DNA from: Lachnospiraceae bacterium
Lineage (GTDB): Bacteria; Bacillota; Clostridia; Lachnospirales; Lachnospiraceae
Length of the DNA: 64,000 nt
Direction of reading: 5' to 3'
Assembly (NCBI GenBank): GCA_017550165.1
Contig: JAFZQH010000025.1
Span: 19,352 to 83,351, forward strand
Shown here: positions 44,824 to 54,821 of the stretch, piece after piece
Layout of the letters: each line of letters starts with the position of its first letter
How positions within the stretch are numbered: the stretch's first letter is position 1
Position numbers and translations under genes: made by a program
Notes under the pieces: generated by a model
What the model was told of the DNA's origin: nothing
The model's input: the letters and a program-made list of their open reading frames with translations, nothing else
Databases searched by the model: none

Positions 44824-45543
44824 TTATAATCTGTTCTTCTTTATCCGGGCAGCATTCCGAGGAAAACGATCATCAAGTAAATCGGTTTTACGAATAAATA
44901 CCAATGATCTATTGATATCGGAACCGGGAAGAACATAACGATCGACGTGATCAAATTCAGCCGATAATGTAGTGATAGCAGAAGAAGCAGACAAAAGCTC
45001 ACTGTCTATATCACCGGATTTATAAGAAACAAAAACTCCACCGGGCTTAACAAAAGGCAGGGCATATTCGCATAAAACAGAAAGATCAGCAACAGCCCGG
45101 GATACACAAAGATCATACTGTTCTCTGAAGGAATGGTCATGACCAAGGTCTTCAGCCCTGCTATGATATGTATCTATGTCATCCAATCCCAACTTATCGA
45201 TAACATGATCTAAAAAAACCAACCTCTTATGAAGAGAATCAACAAGCATTACCTTAAGATCCGGCCTTGCAATCTTAAGAGGAATACCGGGAAAACCTGC
45301 ACCGGTTCCTATATCTATAAGAGATGCCTTCTTCGGAACGTGAATATGATCAAGCAAGGCAAGGCTGTCTAAAAAATGCTTAAGAACCACATCTTCATAA
45401 TCAGTAATGGAAGTAAGATTGATCCTCTCATTCCATTCCACAAGCATTTCATAGTAATCCATAAAACGCCTGATACAAAGATCGTCAAAAGAAATATTAA
45501 GTTTTGCAAGCCCGTCGGTAAGACGGTTAATATCATAATTCAA
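44824..45543 (-). CDS. rsmG: 16S rRNA (guanine-527-N7)-methyltransferase
   Basis: This SAM enzyme modifies G527 in the 530 loop. An open frame extends back to 45756, but the first 70 codons lie inside mnmG and are not RsmG-like. I place the start at TTG 45543, 4 bp after the mnmG stop, with AGCAGGAT upstream. That gives 239 residues. It has the motif SLIDIGTGAGFPGIPLKIARPDLKVMLVDSLHKR (about residues 70-103) and the ERINLTSITDYEDV element. It is translationally adjacent to mnmG, as in other Firmicutes. Confidence 0.95.
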   Translation of the reverse strand: MNYDINRLTDGLAKLNISFDDLCIRRFMDYYEMLVEWNERINLTSITDYEDVVLKHFLDSLALLDHIHVPKKASLIDIGTGAGFPGIPLKIARPDLKVMLVDSLHKRLVFLDHVIDKLGLDDIDTYHSRAEDLGHDHSFREQYDLCVSRAVADLSVLCEYALPFVKPGGVFVSYKSGDIDSELLSASSAITTLSAEFDHVDRYVLPGSDINRSLVFIRKTDLLDDRFPRNAARIKKNRL

Positions 45544-45547
45544 TAAA

Positions 45548-47425
45548 TCAATCCTGCTTGTGATCAAATCTCTCAAGGTATACAAGTAAAACGGAAATAT
45601 CAGCCGGAGTAACACCGGATATACGTGAAGCCTGACCGATGGAAAGAGGTCTGAACTTGGTAAGCTTCTGAACCGCCTCAATCCGAAGACTCTTAACCTT
45701 AGAATAATCAATGGATTCAGGGATCTTCTTATTCTCCGTCTTCTTATACTGTTCAACCTGTCTTATCTGCCGTTTGATATAACCATCATATTTGATGTTA
45801 ATGTTAACCTGATCTCTGACCTCCAAAGGAAGATTGGGACGATCATCATCAAGAGGAGCCAGATCATCATAGGTTAGTTCAGGTCTTTTTATCAATTCAA
45901 TAAGTGAAGAACCGGAGATAAGAGGAGTGCTGCCGTGATCCCGTAAGAATGAATTAACTCTTTCATTAGCACCGAGATAAACCGTAGACACTCTGTCGGT
46001 CTCCTCACTTATAAGACGCTCTTTTTCAATAAGGTGATCATACCTTTCCCGGCTGATAAGGCCAACATCATGACCAATGGAGGTCAGGCGAAGATCGGCA
46101 TTATCCTGCCTCAGAAGAAGACGAAACTCCGACCTTGAGGTCATCATTCTGTATGGTTCCGTGATATCCTTGGTAACAAGGTCATCTACAAGAACACCTA
46201 TATAGGAATTAGACCGATCAAGAATAATACAGTCTTTTCCGAGACAATGCATGGCTGCATTGATACCGGCCAGTATACCCTGGGCAGCTGCTTCTTCATA
46301 ACCGGAGCTGCCGTTAAACTGTCCGGCGGAAAACAAACCTGAAACCTTCTTAAATTCCAAAGTCGGCTTTAACTGATCCGGCTTGATACAATCATACTCG
46401 ATGGCATATGCATTCCGCACGATCCTGGCATTCTCAAGGCCGGGTACCGTATGGTACATTTCGACCTGAACATCTTCAGGCAGAGAAGAAGACATGCCTC
46501 CCACATACATCTCATTAGTATGGCGTCCTTCAGGTTCGATAAATACCTGATGCCTGTCCTTATCGGAAAATTTAACCACCTTATCTTCTATGGAAGGACA
46601 ATACCTGGGCCCTGTCCCCTCAATGACTCCCGCATAAATAGGAGATCGATCGAGATTATTCCGGATGATCTCGTGTGTCTTATCATTGGTATATGTAAGC
46701 CAGCAGGAATCCTGCTCTATCTGGACCGTATCAGGATCCGTAGTAAAGGAGAAAGGAATGACCCGGTCATCACCAAACTGCTCTTCCATCTTTGAAAAGT
46801 CAATGGTCCGTTTATCCATACGGGCCGGTGTCCCTGTCTTAAATCTCTGTAATTCAATACCCGCTGCCCTTAAAGAATCCGAAAGATAATTAGCGGGTTG
46901 AAGTCCGTTTGGCCCGGTATAATTGATGGCCTCGCCACACAGGCACCTTGCTTTAAGATAAGTACCCGTACATAAAACGACTGCCTTGGCAGAATAGGAT
47001 AGGCCGGAACCAATCTTTACCCCGGTAACCTTACCTTCATCAATGATAAGGTCCGTAACTTCAGCCTGCTTAACAATGAGATTATCCTGATTCTCAAGAA
47101 CCTTTCGCATGCTGCGGGAGTATTCCTGCTTATCAGCCTGGGCACGGAGAGAATGCACTGCCGGTCCCTTGGACTTATTGAGCATCTTGGACTGAATAAA
47201 GGTCTTATCGATATTGATACCCATCTCTCCGCCGAGAGCATCGATCTCTCTTACAAGATGACCCTTGGAAGAACCCCCGATATTGGGATTACAGGGCATC
47301 AGGGCAATGGAATCTATGCTAACGGTGAAAATAATGGTCTTTAGTCCAAGCCTGGCACAGGCAAGAGCGGCCTCACAACCGGCGTGCCCTGCACCCACAA
47401 CACATACATCAAATATTTCAGACAA
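45548..47425 (-). CDS. mnmG: tRNA uridine-5-carboxymethylaminomethyl modification enzyme, FAD subunit
   Basis: With MnmE this 625-residue FAD protein forms cmnm5U34 in tRNAs reading split codon boxes. It has the FAD fingerprint [19 protein letters not shown] (residues 8-26), the catalytic [19 protein letters not shown]ys region and [16 protein letters not shown] ([11 protein letters not shown] is diagnostic). It is 67 bp after mnmE and overlaps into rsmG translation. Confidence 0.98.
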   Translation of the reverse strand: MSEIFDVCVVGAGHAGCEAALACARLGLKTIIFTVSIDSIALMPCNPNIGGSSKGHLVREIDALGGEMGINIDKTFIQSKMLNKSKGPAVHSLRAQADKQEYSRSMRKVLENQDNLIVKQAEVTDLIIDEGKVTGVKIGSGLSYSAKAVVLCTGTYLKARCLCGEAINYTGPNGLQPANYLSDSLRAAGIELQRFKTGTPARMDKRTIDFSKMEEQFGDDRVIPFSFTTDPDTVQIEQDSCWLTYTNDKTHEIIRNNLDRSPIYAGVIEGTGPRYCPSIEDKVVKFSDKDRHQVFIEPEGRHTNEMYVGGMSSSLPEDVQVEMYHTVPGLENARIVRNAYAIEYDCIKPDQLKPTLEFKKVSGLFSAGQFNGSSGYEEAAAQGILAGINAAMHCLGKDCIILDRSNSYIGVLVDDLVTKDITEPYRMMTSRSEFRLLLRQDNADLRLTSIGHDVGLISRERYDHLIEKERLISEETDRVSTVYLGANERVNSFLRDHGSTPLISGSSLIELIKRPELTYDDLAPLDDDRPNLPLEVRDQVNINIKYDGYIKRQIRQVEQYKKTENKKIPESIDYSKVKSLRIEAVQKLTKFRPLSIGQASRISGVTPADISVLLVYLERFDHKQD

Positions 47426-47492
47426 AGTCGTTCCTCATTTCATATATAAGTCTATAGTACTATATAAAAAGTAATAAATGAATAAATGCTTT

Positions 47493-48863
47493 TTATTTAC
47501 CCATACAAAATTTTTCAAATATTTCGTCTATAAGGTCCGATTCAACAGATTCGCCTATGATAAAACCAAGGCTGTTATAAGCATTGAGCAGATCTATGGA
47601 GAAGAAATCCTCCGGCATGCCGTCGTGTACGGACTGCCTGACAAGATGAAGACTCTCCAGTGCATCTGACAAAAGGTTTTTCTGTCGAAGATTAGTGATA
47701 CAGATCTCATCATTAAAGGATAGTTCTCCATTAAAAAACATATCCCTTATCATCTTCTTTAATTCATCCGTTCCCTTATGTTCCTTAGCAGAAATAATTA
47801 GTATATTATCAAATCGTGCTTTAATATATTCTATATTAATCCTGGTTTCCAGATCACTCTTATTCAGCAATACTATTGACTTTCGACCACTAATAGAAGA
47901 CATGATTTTTTCATCATTATCGTCAAGTGGAACAGAAAGATCTACAACATAGATCACCAGGTCGGCACTCTCCATATTTTCAAAAGACCTCTCCACACCT
48001 ATACGCTCAACCTCGTCATTAGCCTGCCTGATCCCGGCTGTGTCTACCAGATTAAGAGTAATGCCATCAAGATTGATCTCTTCCTCAAGATAATCACGGG
48101 TGGTTCCGGGAATATCGGTAACGATAGCCTTCTCAGATCCGGAAAGGATATTAAGAAGGGTAGACTTACCCACATTCGGTTTACCCACAATGACAGTCCT
48201 TATACCTTCAGTAATAATGCGGCCGTTGTCAAATGTTTTCAACAGATTATCCACATCGGATATGATCTTATCCACATCCGGCAATATCTTATCCCCATAA
48301 GAATCAAGACTGTAATGCTCGGGATCATCAAGAGCTGCTTCTATATATGCCGTATGCTCCAGGATCATATCCCTCATATCCCGTATCTTCTCATAAAGAC
48401 CGCCATCCAGGAGTTTAACGGAGTTTTTGAGGGCCATTTCATTCTTGGAACTGATAAGATCCATAACAGCCTCTGCCCTGGACAGATCTATCCTTCCGTT
48501 TAGATAAGCCCTCTTCGTAAACTCTCCGGGCTCTGCAATACGGGCTCCGGATCTTACCACAAGGTCCAGGACCTTTTTCATCACTGCCACACCGCCATGA
48601 CAGTTGATCTCCACGGTATCCTCAGTAGTATATGTGTGAGGCCCTTTCATGATAAGAACTATGACCTCATCTATCACTTCCCGGCCGGAGATTATGTGCC
48701 CGTAATAAGCCTTATGGGATTCGCCTTCTGTAATATCAATATCCTTTTTCGTCTTAAATATTTTTTTTATAATTGAAAATGCCTTGTGTCCGCTGATCCT
48801 GACAATCCCTATACCTGAAGATGTAAGACCGGTGGAGATGGCACAAATGGTGGAATCCTGCAT
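47493..48863 (-). CDS. mnmE: tRNA modification GTPase MnmE
   Basis: This 456-residue GTPase partners MnmG. It has the N-terminal folate-binding domain (TICAISTGLTSSGIGIVRISG), the G-domain motifs VGKPNVGKSTLLN, DIPGTTRDY, DTAGIRQ and LNKSDL, and the C-terminal CMGK with the conserved Cys. It belongs to the chain jag, mnmE, mnmG, rsmG. Confidence 0.98.
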   Translation of the reverse strand: MQDSTICAISTGLTSSGIGIVRISGHKAFSIIKKIFKTKKDIDITEGESHKAYYGHIISGREVIDEVIVLIMKGPHTYTTEDTVEINCHGGVAVMKKVLDLVVRSGARIAEPGEFTKRAYLNGRIDLSRAEAVMDLISSKNEMALKNSVKLLDGGLYEKIRDMRDMILEHTAYIEAALDDPEHYSLDSYGDKILPDVDKIISDVDNLLKTFDNGRIITEGIRTVIVGKPNVGKSTLLNILSGSEKAIVTDIPGTTRDYLEEEINLDGITLNLVDTAGIRQANDEVERIGVERSFENMESADLVIYVVDLSVPLDDNDEKIMSSISGRKSIVLLNKSDLETRINIEYIKARFDNILIISAKEHKGTDELKKMIRDMFFNGELSFNDEICITNLRQKNLLSDALESLHLVRQSVHDGMPEDFFSIDLLNAYNSLGFIIGESVESDLIDEIFEKFCMGK

Positions 48864-48930
48864 ATCATCCTCCGAAACTTGAATTCAAGTAATATGAATA
48901 TAGCACCAAAACAGGAAAATAACAATAATT

Positions 48931-48960
48931 AAAGAAGCTTCCCATACAGAAAGCTTCTTT
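48931..48960 (-). terminator. Hairpin between jag and mnmE
   Basis: AAAGAAGCTT (48931-48940) and AAGCTTCTTT (48951-48960) form a 10-bp stem around a 10-base loop. On the minus strand AATTATTGTT follows, so termination would be partial. Confidence 0.45.
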
Positions 48961-48982
48961 GTAACAATAAACATCTTATTGG

Positions 48983-49630
48983 TTATCTGCTGTATTCCTT
49001 ATTCTGCTTCTTAAGAGTAACTACCACATGTCTGAAGGGCTCTTCTCCCTCACTGTGCGTAGCAACATACTTATCATTCTGAAGAGCGGAATGTATGATC
49101 CTTCTCTCATAAGGATTCATGGGTTCAAGGGAAACGACCTTTCTGGTCTTCTTTACCTTAAATGCTATGTTCTTGGCCAGATTCTCCAATGTATCCTTTC
49201 TGCGCTTACGATAGTTCTCGGTATCAAGCTTAACTCTGATAAAATTCTCGGAGTTCTTGTTAACAACCAGTGAAGCAAGGGACTGCAACGAATCAAGTGT
49301 CTGTCCTCTCTTACCTATAAGGACACCCATGTCATCACCCTTAAGATCAACATCAAGATAAGAGTAGTTCTCGTCTGTATCAACAAGGATATCCACGTTG
49401 CCGATACCCATGGCATTGAAAACATCTGTTAAAAACTTCTTGAGTTCTTCCACCGGTGTGGACTTGACCCATACCTTGATCTTTGCTTCTTTGCTGCCGA
49501 GACCCAAGAATCCGGTTGTACCTTTGTCTAAGATCTCATACTGAATATTATCACTTGTCGTGCCCAACTTAATGGATGCTTCGGTTATGGCATCGTCCAA
49601 GGTTTTTGCTGTAATCTCAATAAAATCCAT
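48983..49630 (-). CDS. khpB: RNA-binding protein Jag/KhpB
   Basis: This 215-residue protein has a Jag_N domain (about residues 1-50), a KH domain (about 75-145, with GVLIGKRGQTLDSLQSLASLV) and an R3H domain (about 155-212, with MNPYERRIIHSALQNDKYVATHSEGE). In other Firmicutes the KhpA/KhpB complex binds RNAs tied to cell elongation and division. Jag is located directly after yidC, as here (15-bp gap). Confidence 0.95.
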   Translation of the reverse strand: MDFIEITAKTLDDAITEASIKLGTTSDNIQYEILDKGTTGFLGLGSKEAKIKVWVKSTPVEELKKFLTDVFNAMGIGNVDILVDTDENYSYLDVDLKGDDMGVLIGKRGQTLDSLQSLASLVVNKNSENFIRVKLDTENYRKRRKDTLENLAKNIAFKVKKTRKVVSLEPMNPYERRIIHSALQNDKYVATHSEGEEPFRHVVVTLKKQNKEYSR

Positions 49631-49645
49631 GTTCCTGCCTCCTGA

Positions 49646-50908
49646 TTAACTCTGTGAATCCTTCTGCTTGTTATTCTTCTCATTATACTTCTTAACAAGA
49701 TTAGCCTTCTCCCTTAAGGAACCGGGAGCTGCTTCAACATTGTAAGATTCATTATTGGAAAGATCTACGTTGCTTTCCATCTTGATATTTTTAGTTGATA
49801 TCCGCGAGGCCTCTATCAGCTGTTCCGAAGAATAACCCTTTTTCTTCTCCCTTTTGGCCTCTGCCTTGGCGACATTCTTTGCTATCTCCTCATCAAAATC
49901 AATCTTGTCAAGCTGCTTATTGGTAATAAACTGGATTATACCTCTTACAACGGCATTGGCGATCCAGTAAAGACCGATACCTGTTGCAAATGTAAGACAT
50001 AGAAATGCCGAAAAGATGGGCATTATGATATTCATGGTCTTCAGGGAATTAGCCATTGTGCTGTTGTCATTGGACTGCTGGGGCATCAATTTGGTATTGA
50101 TGTAGTTGGTCAATGCAGCAAGTACGGGTACCATGATAGCCATGATAACGAGTACTACTTTACCATCAGCAAATGCTGACTGAATGATCTCCATGGGAGA
50201 ATCGGCAATGTTAAGTCCCAGAAAATTATTCATGCTGCTGACTGATTTCTCAACAGTTGTAATGGATTCTCCCAGGCCGGTAAAGGTTTCTCTTAACAGA
50301 TTCCAACCATTGGTAGAACAATTGTACAATACATCGATAACTGCAGTGACAGCGCCTTCAGCCGTCTCAAAACTTGCTTCACTTAAGGCAACTCTTTTAA
50401 TACCTGCAGTCTTGACAAATTCGATGATGGTATTCTGATAACCTGCGGTACCCATAATGGAATTAACCAGAGGCATGAATACATTCTTAACGGATTCTAC
50501 ATATGAAGGTACATTAAGCACAACATTGTAGAGACCCCAGATAACCGGCAGCTGGATGGCAAGGGGAAGACAGCTTCCCGTAGCCGATGTGCCGTATTTA
50601 TCATATATGGCCTGAGTCTCATCGTTCATCTTCTGCATGGAAACAGTATCTCTTTTTCCCTTATACTTCTTCTGAACGGCCTGGATCTCAGGATTCATCT
50701 TTGCTGATAATTTGGAAAACTTCTGCTGCTTAACGGTAAGGGGCAGCATGATAATATTAACAATGATAGTAAACAGAATAATACATACACCTATGTTCTG
50801 TATCCCGAAATTCTCTAAGAACATAAAGAGTGCATTCATTATAAATCCGAATACCTGAGCAATGGGACCTATAATAAAAGCATTACTCTGTGCCAAAAAT
50901 AGTGACAC
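49646..50908 (-). CDS. yidC: Membrane protein insertase YidC/SpoIIIJ
   Basis: This 420-residue insertase places proteins in the membrane, alone or with SecYEG. It has the C-terminal OXA1-type core with Arg in helix TIIVNIIMLPLTVKQQKFS, the conserved hairpin AKMNPEIQAVQKKYKGKRD and LPLAIQLPVIWGLYNVV. An extra loop of about 110 residues lies between helices 2 and 3 (about 170-265), longer than in Bacillus SpoIIIJ. A Lys-rich charged C-terminus (about 335-420) could contact ribosomes. There is no lipobox. Confidence 0.95.
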   Translation of the reverse strand: MSLFLAQSNAFIIGPIAQVFGFIMNALFMFLENFGIQNIGVCIILFTIIVNIIMLPLTVKQQKFSKLSAKMNPEIQAVQKKYKGKRDTVSMQKMNDETQAIYDKYGTSATGSCLPLAIQLPVIWGLYNVVLNVPSYVESVKNVFMPLVNSIMGTAGYQNTIIEFVKTAGIKRVALSEASFETAEGAVTAVIDVLYNCSTNGWNLLRETFTGLGESITTVEKSVSSMNNFLGLNIADSPMEIIQSAFADGKVVLVIMAIMVPVLAALTNYINTKLMPQQSNDNSTMANSLKTMNIIMPIFSAFLCLTFATGIGLYWIANAVVRGIIQFITNKQLDKIDFDEEIAKNVAKAEAKREKKKGYSSEQLIEASRISTKNIKMESNVDLSNNESYNVEAAPGSLREKANLVKKYNEKNNKQKDSQS

Positions 50909-50926
50909 CTTTTGTCCTCCTTATAT

Positions 50927-51136
50927 TTATGGAACAGGGTCATATCCCCCTTTAGAAAAAGGATTGCATCTTAATATCCTCCACGCAGCAAGTAATCCTC
51001 CCTTAAGAGCGCCGTACTTTTCCACAGCCTCCAGTCCGTATGTGGAACATGTGGGAATATAGGGACATTTGGTTCTCTTAAGAGGAGATATATATTTGCG
51101 GTAAAGCTTAATAAGTGCGATCAATACTTTCTTCAT
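50927..51136 (-). CDS. yidD: Membrane protein insertion efficiency factor YidD
   Basis: I start at ATG 51136 ([24 protein letters not shown]) because the family begins there and an AGATGGAA site precedes it; an upstream in-frame ATG overlaps rnpA. The 69-residue protein has the hallmark [23 protein letters not shown] and ends [14 protein letters not shown]. It helps YidC-dependent insertion. It sits between rnpA and yidC. Confidence 0.93.
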   Translation of the reverse strand: MKKVLIALIKLYRKYISPLKRTKCPYIPTCSTYGLEAVEKYGALKGGLLAAWRILRCNPFSKGGYDPVP

Positions 51137-51152
51137 TATAATTCCATCTTGA

Positions 51153-51497
51153 TTATTGTGGTATCCTTTCGATACCATGAAGACCCGACAATTTTAAAAC
51201 CGACTTTTGTATATCATGATAATCTGCGTCATTTGCTCTGATCCTTGCAATAAATACAATGTCATATCCTGTGCAAAACCGGTCTTCATTAACGCGATAG
51301 CTTTCTCTTACAAGCCTTGTAATATGATGTCTAATAACACTGTTACCAACTTTTTTGCTGACTGATATCCCCAGTCTGTTACTTTGTGATCCGTTCTCTA
51401 ATATATACATTACCAGGTATTTGTCGGCCAGGGATTTTCCTTTTTTATATACTGATCTGAAATCTATATTTTTCTTCAAGGAAACAGTCTTTTTCAT
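51153..51497 (-). CDS. rnpA: Ribonuclease P protein component
   Basis: This 114-residue basic protein is the partner of RNase P RNA in tRNA 5' processing. It starts [23 protein letters not shown] and has the RNR-like box [16 protein letters not shown] (about residues 53-68). Here the more common R-N-R is replaced by R-H-H, a variant worth noting. It follows rpmH by 57 bp. Confidence 0.95.
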   Translation of the reverse strand: MKKTVSLKKNIDFRSVYKKGKSLADKYLVMYILENGSQSNRLGISVSKKVGNSVIRHHITRLVRESYRVNEDRFCTGYDIVFIARIRANDADYHDIQKSVLKLSGLHGIERIPQ

Positions 51498-51554
51498 AAG
51501 TGATTCTTTCTTTAAAAACTACCTTAAAGGAAAAAAAGACCACATAAATGCGGT

Positions 51555-51689
51555 CTAAGCAGACAATCTTTTTCTTCCTTTTAATCTTCTGGCTGCCAGA
51601 ACCTTACGTCCGCCGGCAGAACTCATTCTCTTTCTGAAACCATGCTCTTTGGCTCTCTGTCTCTTCTTGGGCTGAAAAGTCATCTTCAT
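51555..51689 (-). CDS. rpmH: 50S ribosomal protein L34
   Basis: The minus strand encodes 44 residues beginning [18 protein letters not shown] and ending [10 protein letters not shown]. This matches L34, the first gene left of oriC in most Firmicutes. It is too short for most automatic thresholds. The ribosome site is GGAGGTG. The first Met is used; starting at the third-codon Met would give 42 residues. Confidence 0.96.
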   Translation of the reverse strand: MKMTFQPKKRQRAKEHGFRKRMSSAGGRKVLAARRLKGRKRLSA

Positions 51690-51772
51690 GGTGCTACACC
51701 TCCTTCTTATTGATAATGATCAATACCCGGAATGTATATTCCTAATTCACATTGCTAAAAAACATCACACCA

Positions 51773-51800
51773 ATTATATCAGAAAAGTCATTAAAGTCAA
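51773..51800 (-). promoter_or_regulatory. Promoter of the rpmH operon
   Basis: On the minus strand TTGACT (51795-51800) and TATAAT (51773-51778) are 16 bp apart. It lies between rpmH and the DnaA boxes. Confidence 0.6.
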
Positions 51801-51833
51801 TAAAATATTATCAAGTCCGAATTATTCATATAG

Positions 51834-51862
51834 TTATCCACAAATAATCCACATAATCCACA
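51834..51862 (+). other. oriC: oriC: three DnaA boxes in tandem
   Basis: TTATCCACA (51834-51842), TAATCCACA (51845-51853) and TAATCCACA (51854-51862) run in the same direction. The first is a perfect consensus box; the others differ in one base. AT-rich sequence to the left (51700-51830) fits the unwinding region. The set is just upstream of the dnaA -10 box TATAAT (51895-51900). The 223 bp between rpmH and the dnaA transcript hold this and no gene. Confidence 0.85.
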
Positions 51863-51936
51863 AACTATTTTCATTGAAAAAATGGTCTTTTTAGTATAAT
51901 ATATAGAAGTGAGTGTGGATTGATTTGGAGTATATT

Positions 51937-53304
51937 ATGAGTATTGTTGAAGAAAAATGGGAAGATATAATCAAATACGTTCAAAAAGAGGCTCAGATTA
52001 GCGATATTCAATATAAAACATGGCTTCTTCCCTTGGAAGTAGTAGGTTTTGACGGTAGTACAATTCTTATATCCAATTCAGATGATCACGCAGCTGATTT
52101 TCTCAATTACGTCAAGAACAAGTTTTCACCGTTTTTAGTAGATGCAGTATATAATGTTACCGGACTTTCATGTGAGATAAAGTTCGTCCTTAAGGATCAG
52201 TATATTCCTCAGGATAACAATGACTATGCTTCCGTTGGAAACTCCAATAATAACAATAATAATCGCAAGACCAAATATACATTTGATACATTCGTCGTAG
52301 GCAATAATAACAGATTTGCTTATCAGGCCTGCCTTGCAGTTGCAGAATCACCGGGAGACTTATATAATCCCCTGTTTTTATACGGAGGAGTGGGACTTGG
52401 CAAAACTCATCTTATGAGATCCGTTGAGAAGTTCATTATTGAACATTATCCGGATAAAAGAGTTTTATACACATCATCCGAATCATTTACAAATGAACTT
52501 ATTGAAGCCATTAGAAAAGAAGAGCACCAGAATAAGACCACTAACTATGCCAGTCAGTTCAGGGATAAATACAGGAATATAGATGTTCTTCTCATTGATG
52601 ATATACAATTTATAATAGGAAAAGACAGAACTCAGGAAGAATTTTTCCATACATTTAATTCTCTTATTGAGAACAACAGCCAGATAGTAATATCAAGTGA
52701 TAAACCTCCCAAGGATTTTGAAAACCTTGAGGATCGTATAAAAACACGTTTTGAACAGGGACTTATCGCTGATATACAGCCCCCTGATTATGAAACAAGA
52801 ATGGCTATCCTTCGTAATAAGGAAGAGATGGATGGTAAATCTTATCCCGATGAAGTTATAGATTACATAGCCAAGAATATCAAATCAAGCATAAGAGAGC
52901 TGGAAGGTGCATTAAATAAGCTTAATGCATACTCCACTCTTGTAAAAAAAAAGATAACGCTTGAAATAGCGGAAAAAGAATTACAGAACATTATTTTCCC
53001 GGAGAAACCAAAAGAGATAACCGTAGAAGTCATTACCAATACGGTAGCTAATCATTTTCATATCAAACTTGAAGATATATTCTCTTCAAAGAGACAGAAT
53101 GATATAGCATTTCCAAGGCAGATCATAATGTATCTTTCAAGAAATATGACCAATACACCTCTCCAGGATATAGGTAAATACCTTGGTAACAGAGACCATA
53201 CAACAGTTATGCACGGAGTTGATAAGATAACCAAGGAGATATCCACAAATAAGAACACGGAAGAACTTATCAATACCATTAAGAAAAAAATTATCCCCGA
53301 TTAG
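51937..53304 (+). CDS. dnaA: Chromosomal replication initiator DnaA
   Basis: I start at ATG 51937 (MSIVEEKWEDII), because TTGGAG precedes it and the family begins there; an upstream ATG eight codons earlier has no site. The 455-residue AAA+ protein has domain I, a linker with Asn repeats (about residues 98-112), Walker A (GGVGLGKTHLMR), Walker B (VLLIDDIQFI) and the DNA-binding signature HTTVMHGVDKI. It binds its own promoter region boxes. Confidence 0.98.
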   Translation: MSIVEEKWEDIIKYVQKEAQISDIQYKTWLLPLEVVGFDGSTILISNSDDHAADFLNYVKNKFSPFLVDAVYNVTGLSCEIKFVLKDQYIPQDNNDYASVGNSNNNNNNRKTKYTFDTFVVGNNNRFAYQACLAVAESPGDLYNPLFLYGGVGLGKTHLMRSVEKFIIEHYPDKRVLYTSSESFTNELIEAIRKEEHQNKTTNYASQFRDKYRNIDVLLIDDIQFIIGKDRTQEEFFHTFNSLIENNSQIVISSDKPPKDFENLEDRIKTRFEQGLIADIQPPDYETRMAILRNKEEMDGKSYPDEVIDYIAKNIKSSIRELEGALNKLNAYSTLVKKKITLEIAEKELQNIIFPEKPKEITVEVITNTVANHFHIKLEDIFSSKRQNDIAFPRQIIMYLSRNMTNTPLQDIGKYLGNRDHTTVMHGVDKITKEISTNKNTEELINTIKKKIIPD

Positions 53305-53472
53305 AGTCTTTATCAATGACCCTTTTCAACATAATTTTTAAACCGTTTGGTCTTATGTGTAATAAGGGATAGAGAGATTTTCAACATATTAACACCCCCT
53401 ATTACTAATACGGATAATTATTATTAATATTATTTATATATTTATAGCATAGCAGCGAAGGGAGTATTTAAA
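53305..53472. other. dnaA-dnaN intergenic region
   Basis: These 168 bp hold AT-rich sequence (53395-53450) and a GGGAG ribosome site for dnaN. I see no exact DnaA box; the nearest, ATATCCACA, lies inside dnaA near 53240. It could be a second unwinding region of a bipartite origin, but the sequence does not prove it. Confidence 0.45.
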
Positions 53473-54582
53473 GTGAAAATAATATTTTCAAAAAATGACC
53501 TTTTAAACGGAGTTAACATTGTATCCAAGGCAGTTCCATCCAAAACAACCATGACCATTCTCGAATGTATCCTTATAGATGCATCATCTGATTCCATAAG
53601 ATTTACTGCCAATGATATGGAAATGGGGATAGAAACAACAGTTGCAGGAACTATTGTTGATAAAGGTATAGTTGCACTAGATGCCAAATTATTTTCAGAT
53701 GTGGTAAGAAAGCTTCCTGATAATGAAGTTACTATAGAAACCGATGAAAAATATATAACCACCATTACCTGTGAAAAGCTTAAATTCAACATTATAGGAA
53801 GATCCGGAGATGATTTTTCATATCTTCCCGATATTGAGAAGAATGATTATATCTCTCTTTCACAGTTTCTTCTTAAAGAGTTGATAAGAAAGACCATTTT
53901 CTCTATTTCAGATAATGACAGTAATAAGATAATGACAGGTGAGCTCTTTGAGATAAAAGAGAATGTATTAAGAGTGGCTTCTCTTGACGGACACAGGATT
54001 TCTCTTCGTAAAGTAGAGCTGGATAAAGTATATGAGGATAAAAAGATAATAATCCCCGGCAAGACTCTTAATGAGATAAGCAAGATTTTATCAGGTGAAG
54101 CAGACAAGCTTGTAAAAATGTATATAACCGATAATCATGTACTGTTTGAGTTTGATGAGACCATAGTTGTTTCCAGACTTATAGAAGGAGAGTATTTCAA
54201 TATTGATCAGATGATATCTCCTTCTTATGATACCAAGATAATCATCAACAAAAAGGAATTCATTAATTGTATTGACAGATCTACTCTTCTTGTTAAAGAG
54301 GGAGATAAGAAGCCTATTATTGTTACTATAAGTGACGGAGTCCTTAATCTTAAGATCAATTCGGTTATAGGATCCATGAATGAAGATATTGATATTACCA
54401 AAGAAGGCAAGGATATAGTTATAGGATTTAATCCCAAGTTTTTGATGGATGCATTAAGAGCCATAGATGATGAAGACGTAAGCATTTATTATGTTAATCC
54501 CAAGGCTCCCTGCTTTATAAAGGATGATAATGATACATTCACATATCTTGTTCTTCCGGTTAATTTTAATGTTGTAGATTAG
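53473..54582 (+). CDS. dnaN: DNA polymerase III beta subunit (sliding clamp)
   Basis: This 369-residue three-domain clamp tethers Pol III to DNA. It starts at GTG 53473 with GAAGGGAG upstream. It has the N-terminus MKIIFSKNDLLNGVNIVSKAV, central GHRISLRKVEL and the C-terminal YLVLPVNFN end, where the protein-binding cleft residues lie. It belongs to the dnaA-dnaN-S4-recF-gyrB-gyrA series. Confidence 0.97.
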   Translation: MKIIFSKNDLLNGVNIVSKAVPSKTTMTILECILIDASSDSIRFTANDMEMGIETTVAGTIVDKGIVALDAKLFSDVVRKLPDNEVTIETDEKYITTITCEKLKFNIIGRSGDDFSYLPDIEKNDYISLSQFLLKELIRKTIFSISDNDSNKIMTGELFEIKENVLRVASLDGHRISLRKVELDKVYEDKKIIIPGKTLNEISKILSGEADKLVKMYITDNHVLFEFDETIVVSRLIEGEYFNIDQMISPSYDTKIIINKKEFINCIDRSTLLVKEGDKKPIIVTISDGVLNLKINSVIGSMNEDIDITKEGKDIVIGFNPKFLMDALRAIDDEDVSIYYVNPKAPCFIKDDNDTFTYLVLPVNFNVVD

Positions 54583-54603
54583 TTTTTTATTTCAGGTTTA
54601 TTT

Positions 54604-54810
54604 ATGGAGATAAAATTAAGAGAAGAATACATAAAATTAGGCCAGGCGTTGAAGGCAGCAGGTTTAGTGGGTTCAGGAGTTGAGGCTAAATTTGTCATAA
54701 ACGAAGGCCTTACTTTTGTGAATGGAAATATTGAAAAACAAAGAGGAAAAAAGTTATATGACGGCGATGTCGTTGAATATAACGGTGAGAAAATCTATAT
54801 AAAAAAATAA
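54604..54810 (+). CDS. yaaA: S4-domain RNA-binding protein (YaaA/RlbA-like)
   Basis: This 68-residue S4 protein lies between dnaN and recF, the same place as Bacillus yaaA. It has an S4 fold: YIKLGQALKAAGLVGSGVEAKFVINEG, then VNGNIEKQRGKKLYDGDVV. It is thought to bind RNA, but its target is unknown. It is 21 bp after dnaN. Confidence 0.9.
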   Translation: MEIKLREEYIKLGQALKAAGLVGSGVEAKFVINEGLTFVNGNIEKQRGKKLYDGDVVEYNGEKIYIKK

Positions 54811-54821
54811 CAGGTCATAAC

